The notes beneath the pieces are model-generated. The model was not told where the DNA came from and searched no databases. It was given only the letters and a program-made list of their open reading frames with translations. A DNA stretch of 64,000 nucleotides from NCBI RefSeq assembly GCF_022539665.2, contig NC_081336.1, forward strand, positions 10,206,778 through 10,270,777, in the 5' to 3' direction. The first letter of the stretch is position 1; each line of letters starts with the position of its first letter. This DNA comes from Daphnia carinata. Its lineage: Eukaryota > Arthropoda > Branchiopoda > Diplostraca > Daphniidae. Made by a program: the position numbers and the translations under genes. Positions 36,801-46,710 of this stretch are shown one piece after another.

Positions 36801-37229
36801 AAATTATACGAAATTGCTCAGTTTTATTATAGCAGAATGGAATACTATAAGCTAGCTTGCAATTTTATTACGGAAAGTACACCTTTCGTGAAAGGCAACG
36901 CTCGATTTTTTTCTGTCACGATAGCATACCGACCGCCATCTAGCAATTTTGTAAGGAACCATGCACTGTAACTCATGTCATCTACTGCTGAGAAAAAGAA
37001 CGAATCAAATTTGAGTTTGATCCGTTTGATCACATTGCTACTTCTCCGTCAATAAAAATGTAAAACATTCATAAACGAATAGTGATTTACGAAAAAATCT
37101 AGATGAATGCAATCTGGTTATTTATTTGCCTCTGGTCTGTAAGTGCCATAGGTTAGAATAAAAGATAAGTGAAAAATTCAACTGTCAGTGCAGATACGGC
37201 AAGTAGGCAACATACTGAATTGTTAATGA
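33808..37229. other. Long non-coding stretch
   Basis: About 3.4 kb rich in poly(A)/poly(T) runs (33828, 34990, 35320, 35680, 36200, 36330), a CA run near 35935 and the palindromic TATATGTATATATACATATG near 35905. It probably holds upstream sequence of the minus-strand host gene. No RNA gene recognised; the only coding-like signal is at 34591-34842. Confidence 0.5.
34591..34842 (-). pseudogene. Possible WIPI/Atg18-like propeller fragment
   Basis: An isolated 83-codon frame with VCAFNTAQKEENCSQIRMVV followed by VSDGYMVVFKV. The spacing (aromatic/Cys block, hydrophobic strand, DGY, aromatic strand) resembles the last blade of PROPPIN (WIPI/Atg18) proteins. No adjoining exon with the rest of a beta-propeller is visible. 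This may be a relic or chance similarity. Confidence 0.25.
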
Positions 37230-38449
37230 TTAAACACTTGTGGCACATAAACCATCGTTGTTTACAGTTCCAGAAGGACAGGCAGATCCAGCAGGCCCTT
37301 GCGAATATACGGGCGTGCCGATATAGTTTCCAGCCGGCCCATAGTTGCAAACATACAATCGGTTGTATGGAAGTGTTGGCCAAACCTGGATCAATTGGAA
37401 AATGAACCCACTTTTTTAAGTATTCTAATATCATTATTTTGTGAACAATAAGTTCTTACGGCAGTTGATTGGTAGTATGCAACTCCACAGCCAACAGTAA
37501 TGGTTGTTCCCCAAACTACTGCGGTGTAATGGCCAATAACTTTGGGTGGACTTGATCTACACATCCATAAAGAGCAGAACACAGCAGATGTTAGTTGTTA
37601 ATTATTCACTATTTTATTCAGGATTGACTTACGGAAAGCTGGTGACATATTCAATTGCCATGTTGTCAACTTCATTGTACCAAGATGTAACAGCTCCATT
37701 CCAGTCAGATGTGCCAAGGCTATCAGCAGAGGAACCAGAAATATAAATATTCTGGCCTACTGGAAAACGAGCTGTTTGCAACACAATTATCAAGTTAGGT
37801 AACTATCAGCTCATAAATTTTGAGACAAATAAATATTGAACTCTAGTTCTAGTTCTTGACATAACACCATTACGTTACAGTTTGCATACCGACGTTTCTG
37901 CAGGCGTCGTGCCCAAAAACACATTGCTGGGCGTGGGTTTGGGCCATCACGGCGAGTTCATCATCCCAAATCTAGAGAATCGAATTGATTTCCATTTGCA
38001 TACATCGTAGAATTTACAGGATACGCATGTAAGGTAAGAACAGTATTTGATTCTACTTATAGGCAGGTATCTAGTTTGCACATACCAATTCCCGCATATT
38101 GGATGCCGAGGGTTGAGGACCTGGAAGACCACGAGTCTCGAGGCCTTTGGCAACTCGACGGCGATAGTCATTATGCGCTTTTAAAATGATTGGGATCTCG
38201 GCTGTAGTGACATTCGATTTAGTTGGGTAGGGGGGTAGACAGGCAGCTCCCCAAGAAGTGCTCTGAACAACCACAAATTCTTAGTTCTAGGATAAATTCT
38301 AACTTACAAATTTCCAATTTAAATTATACCGAGTACTTGCAGAGAGTATTGGTATTGGGTGGGCATGTGCTTATAGTACAGTAGGAATTTTGCGCGTGGC
38401 CAATATTTGCAGCCCCGAGGACTAGTAGAGCAATAGTTGCGAAATGCAT
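37230..38449 (-). CDS. Secreted CAP-domain (antigen 5/SCP) protein
   Basis: Six exons on the minus strand with consistent phases: 38330-38449, 38086-38262, 37890-37971, 37633-37771, 37460-37556, 37230-37385, giving a 256-residue protein. Residues 1-20 form a signal peptide ([12 protein letters not shown], ending AQ). The CAP domain follows: [11 protein letters not shown] at 70, a [16 protein letters not shown] block at about 101, CAP signature HYTAVVWG at 182 and the second signature [11 protein letters not shown] at 216. Cysteines are abundant, as in antigen-5 proteins. It is likely secreted. Roles in the family include venom and saliva components and defence or reproductive proteins; the specific role here is unknown. 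No break is seen. All introns are GT-AG. Confidence 0.93.
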
Positions 38450-38467
38450 AACTATTCTGTTTAGTTT

Positions 38468-38553
38468 CTAAACAGCAATAGAATAGAATCAGATATACAT
38501 TTAAATTGAAAGGTATACTTCATGGCAAAACTAAAAATGAAAGTTATAGTTAC
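38468..38553 (-). other. 5'UTR intron of CAP gene
   Basis: Donor TTCAG|GTAACT at 38553 and acceptor GCTGTTTAG|AAAC at 38468 place an 86-bp intron between the promoter-proximal exon and the exon holding the start codon at 38449. Confidence 0.6.
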
Positions 38554-38610
38554 CTGAACTGAACGATAGTGAAGTGAAGTTGTAGTGATGAGTGAGTGAA
38601 ATGGTTTCCG

Positions 38611-38618
38611 TTTATATA
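38611..38618 (-). promoter_or_regulatory. TATA box of CAP gene
   Basis: TATATAAA on the minus strand, about 60 bases upstream of the putative 5'UTR donor, so a start site near 38582-38590 would give a short leader exon. Confidence 0.6.
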
Positions 38619-38629
38619 CGAATTTGAGA

Positions 38630-39505
38630 AACCGTAAGTTCATATAATCCTCTGTCAATTGCATTGCAATGCTTTTTTTCGGACGCGCAGATGTTTTTCT
38701 TGCAATGATGACCAATCCGTGGTTTTCATTTGAAAAAGGAAAACCTTGGTGGCCTCGTTTTCCGTGAATGTGTCGGGCTGCATTGGTCGGATAAAATGGA
38801 TGCAAATAATACGAGTCCCCGTGTTGCACGTGGACTGTACGCTATAGAGGGTACGGAAACCGCAGTAGTGGAGATGTTTTCCAAAATATTTGCACTCATT
38901 TCGCACCTACGATAGTTGCGTATTTCCAAGGTGATGTGATTCGGTACGTCCTCCGTGCCGTTTCTTGCGGTCGTGACACGTTTAAGTACGATGTGGTGAA
39001 CTGGTCTACATTTATTGATCAAGGGGGTAAACTCAATAATATTTGTTTACGTTCCCCCTCAACCAGGTTTCATCTTCCTTCTTATTATGGAACGTTTACT
39101 GCCTTAATTGTCAAAACTAGTTTTGATTGCGACAGATTTTATTTTCTTAATTTATCTTTGTTAATTCTTCTAAGTTCATTCGTGTAGATCATGCATGATT
39201 TTCTCACTTCTGCATCAGTAAATAAATAGTAAAATACCCCTTTGTTTTCAACAGTCAGCACAACTACTAGAAGGGGGATCAAAAATCTACAATAGTCCGC
39301 TTGCTTTTCGCCGCCTTCCGTTGGTTCATCATCCAGCCTCCGCATTGGTGATGGGTATGTTAAATCTTTGTACTATTAAGCTTTTCGTGTCCGTTTTGAT
39401 GCGCGGTAAAATTCATCTAGCAGTTTTTAAAAAATACCGGTCGCCCATTTGCCAACCAGAAAAGGGTTCGAACGAGTTTATTTATAGCACTGTGTATTTA
39501 AACGC
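38630..39505. other. Intergenic, nothing recognised
   Basis: Lies between the CAP promoter and the 3' end of the zinc-finger gene, both on the minus strand. Several short ORFs on both strands have no gene-like features. Confidence 0.5.
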
Positions 39506-40579
39506 TTACTGCATTTTTACTGGAGGAAACGGGTAATCCTGAAGCAAAAAAAGGGAAGTCTGAGGAGGTAACACAACCAGTCCATTTTCTAAATATCGAT
39601 CATGATGATCATTGTCGATTTGTTTTCTTTGAACATTAGGGCGAGGTGTCATCTAAACAGTTAAATGTAGCGGGAATTTACGTCAAATTCCGCATCGCAA
39701 AATAGTTTTGATTTTTACCGTATTTGTGAATTGGCAATCCGTTTGATTTTTGTCGTGTTTACTTTCTACGTGCCGTTGCAGACCCTTTTTCGTCGTGTAT
39801 TTCTAGGTTTCCATTTTTAAATTGTCGAATCGAAAACAAAAGATGATTTTTAATTAAATAGAGTTTAAATTAAATCTTAGCCAGTTTTTACCTTGACGCA
39901 AGTTTTACATTGGAAGAATTGCCGAGGGTTTTCCTTTTGTTTCTTCCATTCTACAGCATTGGACTGAGTAGCAGCAACTTGTACATCTAGCAAGCTTGTA
40001 AATTCAGTAAGTTCAGCAAGACATCTTTCTTGAAATTACCTCGAATGTCTTCGACGCTTTTTAACTTCTCCGCAGTCTTTGTATTTCCTTGTTAAGACAA
40101 CCAATAGTGGCAACGTTATTAAGATTCCTTCTGTACCAATAACAATCAACATCGGCCACAATTTTTGGAACCTTCAAACCTCTCTTTTCCTGATAACCGT
40201 TGTCCTAGCAATACGTTAGTACAGAAAACATGTTGAACAATTATGATTAAAATGGAAAGACGGTTCATACTTGCGGCAGATGGAAGTGATGGCAGAGTAA
40301 GGTGGGAGAAAATTCAGCGTCTTCTTGGGTCGATCTTTGTAACGGATTAAACTCCGGTTCAATTTGTTTTGCAAAGTCCTCGTTCTGTGCAGAGGACTGT
40401 TTGTCGTACTGTTGATCGCGTACACCGATTAATGTGATTTCCTGGACGTTGTAAGGTTGTCGATCGTAAGAAGTGCCAACCTGCGACTCCGATTGTCTAT
40501 TACTCATGAATGGATTTACGACATCATGGTGGATGTGATTGTATCCGTGGATTGGGATCAACGGAGGGGGAAATGTCAT
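39506..40579 (-). CDS. C2H2 zinc-finger protein with one frameshift
   Basis: Five minus-strand exons: 40271-40579, 40040-40204, 39892-39986, 39719-39802, 39506-39652. All have GT-AG borders and agree in phase except within exon 2. The finger is split by an intron: exon 3 ends with QCKTCVK and exon 4 starts KYTTKKGLQRHVESKH, giving C-x2-C-x12-H-x4-H. The N-terminal exon (MTFPPPLIPIHGYN) is proline-, histidine- and glutamine-rich. Exon 2 needs a one-base shift near ATACAAAGACTG (about 40080): it is 165 bp where 166 would keep phase, and without the shift a stop falls at 40061. A consensus error or a recent disabling deletion both fit. About 265 residues if the shift is an error. Probably nuclear; targets unknown. 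Confidence 0.7.
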
Positions 40580-41688
40580 TCTCCTGTTTCACATGTTAGA
40601 AGAGAACTAACGGTAAAAAGGATACAAATATAAAGTGTCGTGTTTTTCTTAGAGCCGTTAAAAGAAACACAATTTGACGTATTTATGTGGGAGTCACCAA
40701 AAAAAAACGGAGGGTTTCAGCTTTTCTTAGAAGTTGTTGAAGAAAGTTGAACTCTAGTCGAATTTCCTGAACAGCTGCACCGGCTTACGCGTTTCGGCAT
40801 AAAAATAAAGTGTTCTATGATTTTCTAATTTTCTTATATGCGTATGTATTCACTTTGTTCTTATTCGGCATTTATAACTGTAATGTTTTATAGATATAAG
40901 GTAATTTACCCTTGCAAGATATTCGGTTAGTAAACGAATTTTAGTAGCATTACTTACAGAGCAATGACGTTTACGTAAACAAAATTTCACTAATAGTTGC
41001 ACTTATCAACTCTTTCTTATGCTTGCATGAAAATTGCAAAAGTACTCCCCACAGGTGGCAATTTCCAAAATAAAGTGGATAATTGTTGTGGATAATGTCA
41101 GAAGGCGCTAGTTTGTCAGAAAATGGGGTACTCATTATGTCGCCACAGCCCTGCTTCATTGGCCACCAGAATGCGAGTGACCTGACGCCGCACTGACTGG
41201 CCCAACGAGGACCAAAGAAAATTTAAACAAAAACAAAACAAAAAATGAATAGAGGGGTTTGGCCTTTTTTCCCTCTTGTCTGTGGCTTAACGCGCTATAC
41301 CCGTTCGCATTGATGTTTGGAATAGGAGAACAAACAATAAAACAGGTAGTTTCGTATTTCAAAGTTAAACTTGAAATTCTTTACAAGTGCCATGTGATTG
41401 CTGTATTTGATTCCATACATTTCTGACAAAGAGTTCCAAGTACAACAATATAACAAAGATAAAATCTTGTTTAACATCTGTTTTCTCGGGCTGGATGACA
41501 TTCTAAAAGGACTGGGAATTGGACGGGCAGTTGGCCACTTAAGGTTGTATAGTTTCTTCTGCCGACGTTTCCTTCCAGTGGTTTTCTCGTCGTGGTGAAC
41601 TTTGTTACGTTGGTTAAATTCTGCTTTGAACAAAGCTAATAGGTGAAAATCATTATTGGTTGTGTGTTTACGTAAATTGAAAACAAAA
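40580..41688. other. Intergenic, nothing recognised
   Basis: AT-rich, between two minus-strand genes. It should contain the zinc-finger gene promoter. No clear TATA box or RNA gene. Confidence 0.45.
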
Positions 41689-42264
41689 CTAAGTTACAGC
41701 CAAGTTTTTCCTAAAATACTCCATCAGGCGAATCGCCGGATCAGGAACATGACGTGTGTCCATTTTATCTGAAATAAGTGGTGAAAGGCACCCAACTAGT
41801 TCCCAGCCACGAACAATCAGGTCGTAGACCAGAATGCAGTACCTCGATCCATGATCGAACGTGAACGGCGAATTAAATACTTCAATCACTACTGGAGGGG
41901 CACTTTCCCAATCTTGCAATAATGTTGCATAGGCATCCCTACTCATAAGCGAGAAATCTCTGGTATCATCAAGTGGCACTGCGAAAACCATCGGTCTAAT
42001 CCTGGTGCTGATCACACGAAGATGAAGTTCTCCAGACCGATACAAGGAGAGTAACCTTTCTATTCTCACTATTTTGTACTGATTTTGGATAACGTTGTTT
42101 TGCACAGGTAGATCAAGTGTGTACTTCAAATCAATCGCTTGCCGAAGAGGTTGACATTTTTCTTTGAAGATGAGTTCTTGGATATGTAAAGGGTTTTCAA
42201 ATAGAAGTTGTAATCGGTCCGAGATGGATGGTATTTTAACAGGGCAACAATTGGTGTCTTGCAT
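41689..42264 (-). CDS. Uncharacterised 191-residue protein
   Basis: An unbroken minus-strand frame, MQDTNCCPVKIPSISD... to ...LMEYFRKNLAVT. It is open upstream to a possible splice acceptor (TTTATCGTTCGCCAG|AG near 42312), so the true start may lie in an earlier exon and 42264 is only the first internal ATG. The sequence is mixed hydrophobic and charged with balanced codon use (PPVVIEVFNSPFTFDHGSRY, ILVYDLIVRGWELVG). No signal peptide or transmembrane helix. I do not recognise a family. It may be a small fragment of a larger arthropod protein. Confidence 0.5.
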   Translation of the reverse strand: MQDTNCCPVKIPSISDRLQLLFENPLHIQELIFKEKCQPLRQAIDLKYTLDLPVQNNVIQNQYKIVRIERLLSLYRSGELHLRVISTRIRPMVFAVPLDDTRDFSLMSRDAYATLLQDWESAPPVVIEVFNSPFTFDHGSRYCILVYDLIVRGWELVGCLSPLISDKMDTRHVPDPAIRLMEYFRKNLAVT

Positions 42265-43762
42265 CCTCGATGTCTTGATTTGGAATACGAAGACGATTGA
42301 CGAACTCTGGCGAACGATAAAGAAGAAAGTCCAGACTCGTGGATGAAGTCAAGTTTGCGGAACGGAAACCCTTGGAAGACTGACACAAGACGAGACGGTA
42401 AGGAAAAAAAAGGCGTATTGACCCTCTCGCGTTTGTTGGCTGCTGCAGCTCGTGTTATTGGTGGGTCCAAAAGTCAACGTACCGTTCGCTTCTAGATTTT
42501 GTTGTTCCAAAATTTATGACGACCTCTCTGGTGGCTATTCTTGGAAAGAGATTTTAATCGAGACTGTTTCGACAATAAATTTATGGCACATATGGTGCTT
42601 TATAATTTTGAGACAAACCTCTGAAAACTGTGACAAAGTACACCAAGATAGTGTTGTATGGAGGGTAGTCTACGTTTTTATACTTCTATCACGAGCATCT
42701 TCGTATAGCATTTACGTCCAACTTACGAATTTTGCATTTAGAATATCAACATCTGCAAAAGAGAAAGAAATGGTTTTATAAAATTCAGTTTATTTGTAAT
42801 GACCCTAATGAAGATTTCACCCGCCGTCGTTCTGCGAAGTGCAGCTTTACGACATCCTTATCTTTCCAAACAGTAATCAACATGGCCGTGTAACTTACGC
42901 CTGATTTACAAGAAGGTTACATTCCTAACAACGAAATAGTTACCATAATTGTTGTCCTAGTTTTCGTCCAGACTAATTTATATTTCTTCAGCATTGTACA
43001 AACGAGTCTTCAAATTCATCTGACCGGCACAATTTATCTGGTAACGTGACCTAACACGGTTATTCAGCAGTCGTTTTAGTTCTGGGTAACAAAATCGGAA
43101 CGACTCCATTTGCCTGCAACAAAATGGCGTCGCAAAGCCCACCACTATTATCACGATCACAAAACATTTTCTCTTTTTCCATTATAAATATGCTAGTTTC
43201 ATTGTGAACGTTTTACAGTGTTTCTTGATGTTAGCTAGTTTCTAACCATGTGCATATTGAATATCTGAGCTGAGTTATTTAATATGGACAAGGCTGTAAT
43301 TTAACGCGTTTCATTACCCGAGACAATGTATCAGAGCCCATATCTGAAATGACAAATCTGCTTCTCTTTTTTTTTTTTGTTTTCATTTTCTTTTGCTAAC
43401 GACTTTTATTTTCTTACAAGGTCATCACAAATGGAAAGAGAACCCCAGGGGTTTCTCAAACGTTGCAGCATTGACGATTGTTAGTGTATATCGTCCAAAC
43501 GTTTAGTTGGAAGCGATGGCTGAAGGTGATAAGTTGTTGGAAAATTGAGCAGTTACCCTTATCGGTGTATTTCAGCATATGTTGTCGATCGTTTACTTGA
43601 ATCCATCACACAAGTCGAATTCTTCAGTCCATTAAGGTAATATTCCCAAATGGCATTAATTGTTACTGAATTTGCAAATAATCGTGATTCTGCGAAGCTA
43701 GAACATTCTGCCATAGCACGTGTTCGAACTTTTTCATGTCGTGTTCACGATTCAGCCAGTTA
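42265..43762. other. Gap before Gypsy element
   Basis: No convincing gene. Minus-strand 42978-43160 has a short Cys-containing frame with a possible internal acceptor (TTGTTGCAG|GCAAATGG), too weak to call. A poly(T) run lies near 43370. Confidence 0.4.
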
Positions 43763-44097
43763 AACTACAGTTTCATATCTCATAACAGTGTCCTGTCAAA
43801 TACCCCCTCAATAGATGGCCAACCGGTAAGTAGGCGACGGGTCGTCTGCTCCCAGTCACGGAGGGCAGTCTGGAACCTCGCCGTCTACTGTGTGGTTGAA
43901 AGAAGGAGCTTTGCGCTACCGCTGGCTTCCCTTCGCGTACTTGTGTGTGTAATTGTGTTGAACTTGTGAAAGTGTTGCCCTGACAAATACACTTCGTCTT
44001 GCCTGAGCTTTGGAATTACCCATCTGTCCTAACGTCTACGCGGCTACCTGTCTCGCTGTCCTGGTTTTTGGGTCCCGCGTCGGCTACATCCGTAACA
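43763..44097 (+). repeat. 5' LTR of Gypsy element
   Basis: 335 bp ending CCGTAACA. The first three bases differ from the 3' LTR; the rest matches. Confidence 0.9.
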
Positions 44098-44099
44098 AT

Positions 44100-44117
44100 T
44101 GGTGTCAGAAGTGGGAT
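44100..44117 (+). other. Primer-binding site, tRNA-Leu
   Basis: TGGTGTCAGAAGTGGGAT, two bases after the 5' LTR, is the exact complement of the 3' end of animal tRNA-Leu (…CCCACTTCTGACA plus CCA). Confidence 0.85.
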
Positions 44118-45004
44118 ATTAGTAGGCCATCGAACGACTTTAACGAAGTCGCCCATATCGGACCCGCGTGCCGCCCACGCTTGAAGGAAATTCTCGCAGA
44201 CGTGGTCGCCGCCATTGTGGATTGTCCTTACCGGCGCCGAAGGGGAGTGGATCCCATCCCGCCGCGACGTCTTTGTTGAAAAGTGGAGGAACGGGACAGG
44301 TAAGTATTTCAACCCTTGTTACCTATAGCCACAGGCTATTAAATAAACAATCCCAACGCATGATTTTTGTTGTACGGTGTGTAGTAGAAATTGTATCTTT
44401 TTTTTTTTTTTTGCGGCGTGCTTTTTGCCCGCCCCGCTTTGTGTTGCGCGTTCCGTCTTTTTTTTTTTTTTTCTTTTTGGGACGGCCCACGCGTTTTGGT
44501 CGAGAGAGATATTTTTTTTTTTCTCTCGCTCTCTTTTTCCTTTTTGAGCGACCATATCAGCGGGATTGCAATACCTTTTGAGTGGTTCTTTTGTTGCTCG
44601 TTCTTTTTTTTTAAGGCGAGAAAAGAACCTTGATACAAAGTCGTGCCGTGAAGTTTTTTTTCTGCTTACGGGCTGTTGCTCGTTCTGGACGGTATCGTTT
44701 TTGTGTGTGTGTCCCTCTTGTGTACAGAGGGTACTTTTGTTTCGACCTTTTCTTTTTGTTTTTTGGTTCTGCTGAGTTTTGATCGCAATCTTTTGCGCTC
44801 AACATCTCTTCTTTTTTTTTTGGGACGATCTTTTGGTCTTGAAGTGAGACCCGTTGAATAAGTGCTCTTGGTTGGCACTTGTTTTGTTTTTGTTTTTCTT
44901 TCTCTTGGAGTTTAGAGTCGTTTTTTTTTTTTACTTTAATTTTCGTGGCATTTAGACCCTTCCCTTTTTCTTTTTTTTTTTTTTCTCGCTTTCGGTGGTT
45001 CTGC
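44118..45004 (+). other. Gypsy leader, T-rich
   Basis: Non-coding leader between primer site and gag, with repeated T runs of 8-15 (44400, 44460, 44510, 44810, 44920, 44970). ORFs here are low-complexity Phe- or Lys-rich artefacts. Confidence 0.7.
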
Positions 45005-46228
45005 ATGTCGGATTCGGATACCGACATTACAGACCCCTTTTACGGTTTCGAACCCGAATACTATCTTCGGACCCCGAGAGAATCTGCTCGTAATTCGTCC
45101 GCAAGGGCTCGTATCGTCCGCCCAGTACCGCGTCCACCTACAACGAAAACGAGGTGTCAGAAGTCCGAATTTGTTCTCACGGGAGCAGAGCCAACACCGA
45201 TAAACATGGCAGACAATAACGAGCTGATCGTGGCATTAAATAGGTTTGCTGAAGTAGCAGCAGCTGACGGCGCGGCGAGGCAAAATCAGGTTGCTCAACT
45301 CGTCGAAATTATTAACGTGCAACAACAACAGAACAACGAAGCTCTCCAAGCACTTGCTGCCGCTTTGCCAGCTGCCCAGACAATCCGTCCGTCGACGATT
45401 GCTGTCAGTTCTATACCACGCTTCTCGGGTGCTGTTGGCGAAGATGCGCAAGGGTTTATTGACCATGTGGAACGCGTTGGTGGGTTAGAGGGTTGGACAG
45501 AGGAGAATCGACTTTTGGTTGCTGTGACACGTCTCGAGGGCACTGCCTCCCAATGGCACGCGCAAACGGGACACCATCACGCTACCTGGGCTATTTGGTC
45601 AGCCGCACTAGTGACCAACTTTGCTCGAGCGCTTTCGTTTTTGGAGTGGAGTTCGCTCGTAGAGTCTAGGGTACAAAAACTAGGGGAATCTTGCCTTGAA
45701 TATGCGTTGGACAAGCGACGATTGTGCCTTCGTTGTCCCGTCCCGTTACCGGAGGCTGACGTCATCAAGATGTTGCTGAGAGGTCTCGCGAACCCTATTC
45801 ACGTCGCAGCCTTAACTTCTCCTTTACCGGTAGACTTTATGGCCTTTTTGACGCGACTCAGGGACTTAGAGCAACTTGGGTTAACGCCTCCAGTGCCCAG
45901 TGTGCCAACCACCACAAATGCGCCGCTATTACAACCAACGCCCCCTGTTTTAACAGCTCCGCAGTCAACTGTCCCTGGGCCAACAACACCTGATTTGAAC
46001 ACACTCTTTCAAAGTCTGGGAGACCGCTTGGTCAACCAAATTTCATCGTCGCTGTCACGACTCAACGTTAGTCCCGGACCTAGTGCTCCGCGGATGGGTG
46101 GTGGAAGGTTTACCCCAAGGGGACCAGCGCAAAGATTGTGTTATTCGTGCAATCGGCATGGCCATATTGCTAGAGATTGTCCGGCAAAAAACGACGGCGT
46201 AGTGCGTCGAGGGCAATGGCACCCTTGA
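45005..46228 (+). CDS. gag: Gypsy Gag
   Basis: 407 residues from the ATG at 45005 (MSDSDTDITDPF). The open frame upstream is only poly-Phe from the T-rich leader, so this ATG is preferred. It has a capsid-like region (RFSGAVGEDAQGFIDHVERV ... LVAVTRLEGTASQWH, about 140-290), then a Pro/Thr linker and one zinc knuckle (CYSCNRHGHIARDC) near the C-terminus. It binds element RNA and forms the particle. Its end overlaps the protease frame and contains the A-AAA-AAC slip site. Confidence 0.9.
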   Translation: MSDSDTDITDPFYGFEPEYYLRTPRESARNSSARARIVRPVPRPPTTKTRCQKSEFVLTGAEPTPINMADNNELIVALNRFAEVAAADGAARQNQVAQLVEIINVQQQQNNEALQALAAALPAAQTIRPSTIAVSSIPRFSGAVGEDAQGFIDHVERVGGLEGWTEENRLLVAVTRLEGTASQWHAQTGHHHATWAIWSAALVTNFARALSFLEWSSLVESRVQKLGESCLEYALDKRRLCLRCPVPLPEADVIKMLLRGLANPIHVAALTSPLPVDFMAFLTRLRDLEQLGLTPPVPSVPTTTNAPLLQPTPPVLTAPQSTVPGPTTPDLNTLFQSLGDRLVNQISSSLSRLNVSPGPSAPRMGGGRFTPRGPAQRLCYSCNRHGHIARDCPAKNDGVVRRGQWHP

Positions 46229-46710
46229 AGGGATTTTTTGTCACTGAAAGTCGCCCAGCCTTGCCTCTTATCAAGGTCTGGGTAGAAAAAGTTGGGGAAG
46301 TTACGGCACTCGTCGACTCGGGGGCTAGCGTTAGTGCGGTACGGCTAAGCGTCGTACGGAAATTTATGGACCTTCATCGGAATTCCACGAAAACTAAATT
46401 GAGAGGCGTCGACAATAAGCTTGTGCGTGTTGAGGGAGCCCTACCGTTGAACGTTAAGTGGAAGCACAATTTTGTCAAACTCAAGTCCGTCACCGTACTA
46501 AGGACCGCTCCATTTGCGTTAATCTTGGGTGTTGACTGGATTGTAAATAGTAAAACTAACATTGTAGTAAGGGGAGGGAGAATTGAATTAGTCGGGGAAG
46601 GGTTAGTCGAGGAGAAAAATAAGGGTGTAGTGGCGCAGGAAAGTAGGGAGTTAGATCTAGTAAGGGGGGAGAGTAACGTAACGGGGAAAGGTGTAAGGGG
46701 GAGGAAATAG
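46177..46710 (+). CDS. pro: Gypsy aspartic protease frame
   Basis: The -1 frame after gag. It carries the retropepsin site LVDSGASVSAV and a second conserved strand and helix (FALILGVDWI). No sensible independent start; it is probably expressed as a Gag-Pro fusion by frameshifting at 46186. It ends at 46710 in a purine-rich spacer that overlaps the pol frame (open from 46677), again in a -1 relation. I see no canonical heptamer at this second overlap. Confidence 0.85.
   Translation: MSGKKRRRSASRAMAPLKGFFVTESRPALPLIKVWVEKVGEVTALVDSGASVSAVRLSVVRKFMDLHRNSTKTKLRGVDNKLVRVEGALPLNVKWKHNFVKLKSVTVLRTAPFALILGVDWIVNSKTNIVVRGGRIELVGEGLVEEKNKGVVAQESRELDLVRGESNVTGKGVRGRK
46186..46192 (+). promoter_or_regulatory. 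-1 ribosomal frameshift heptamer
   Basis: AAAAAAC read in the gag frame as GC-A AAA AAC, the canonical X XXY YYZ form. The protease frame is exactly -1 relative to gag and is open across it. A short GC-rich stem is possible downstream (GACG...CGTC, 46193-46208). Confidence 0.75.

Noticed and set aside
44100-44117. Part of a tRNA-Leu gene
   Set aside because: Only the 18 bases complementary to the tRNA 3' end are present, directly after an LTR, so it is a primer-binding site.
44168-45004. Several ORFs in the Gypsy leader, including the N-terminal extension of gag
   Set aside because: They are poly-Phe or poly-Lys translations of T-rich sequence; gag is taken from the ATG at 45005.
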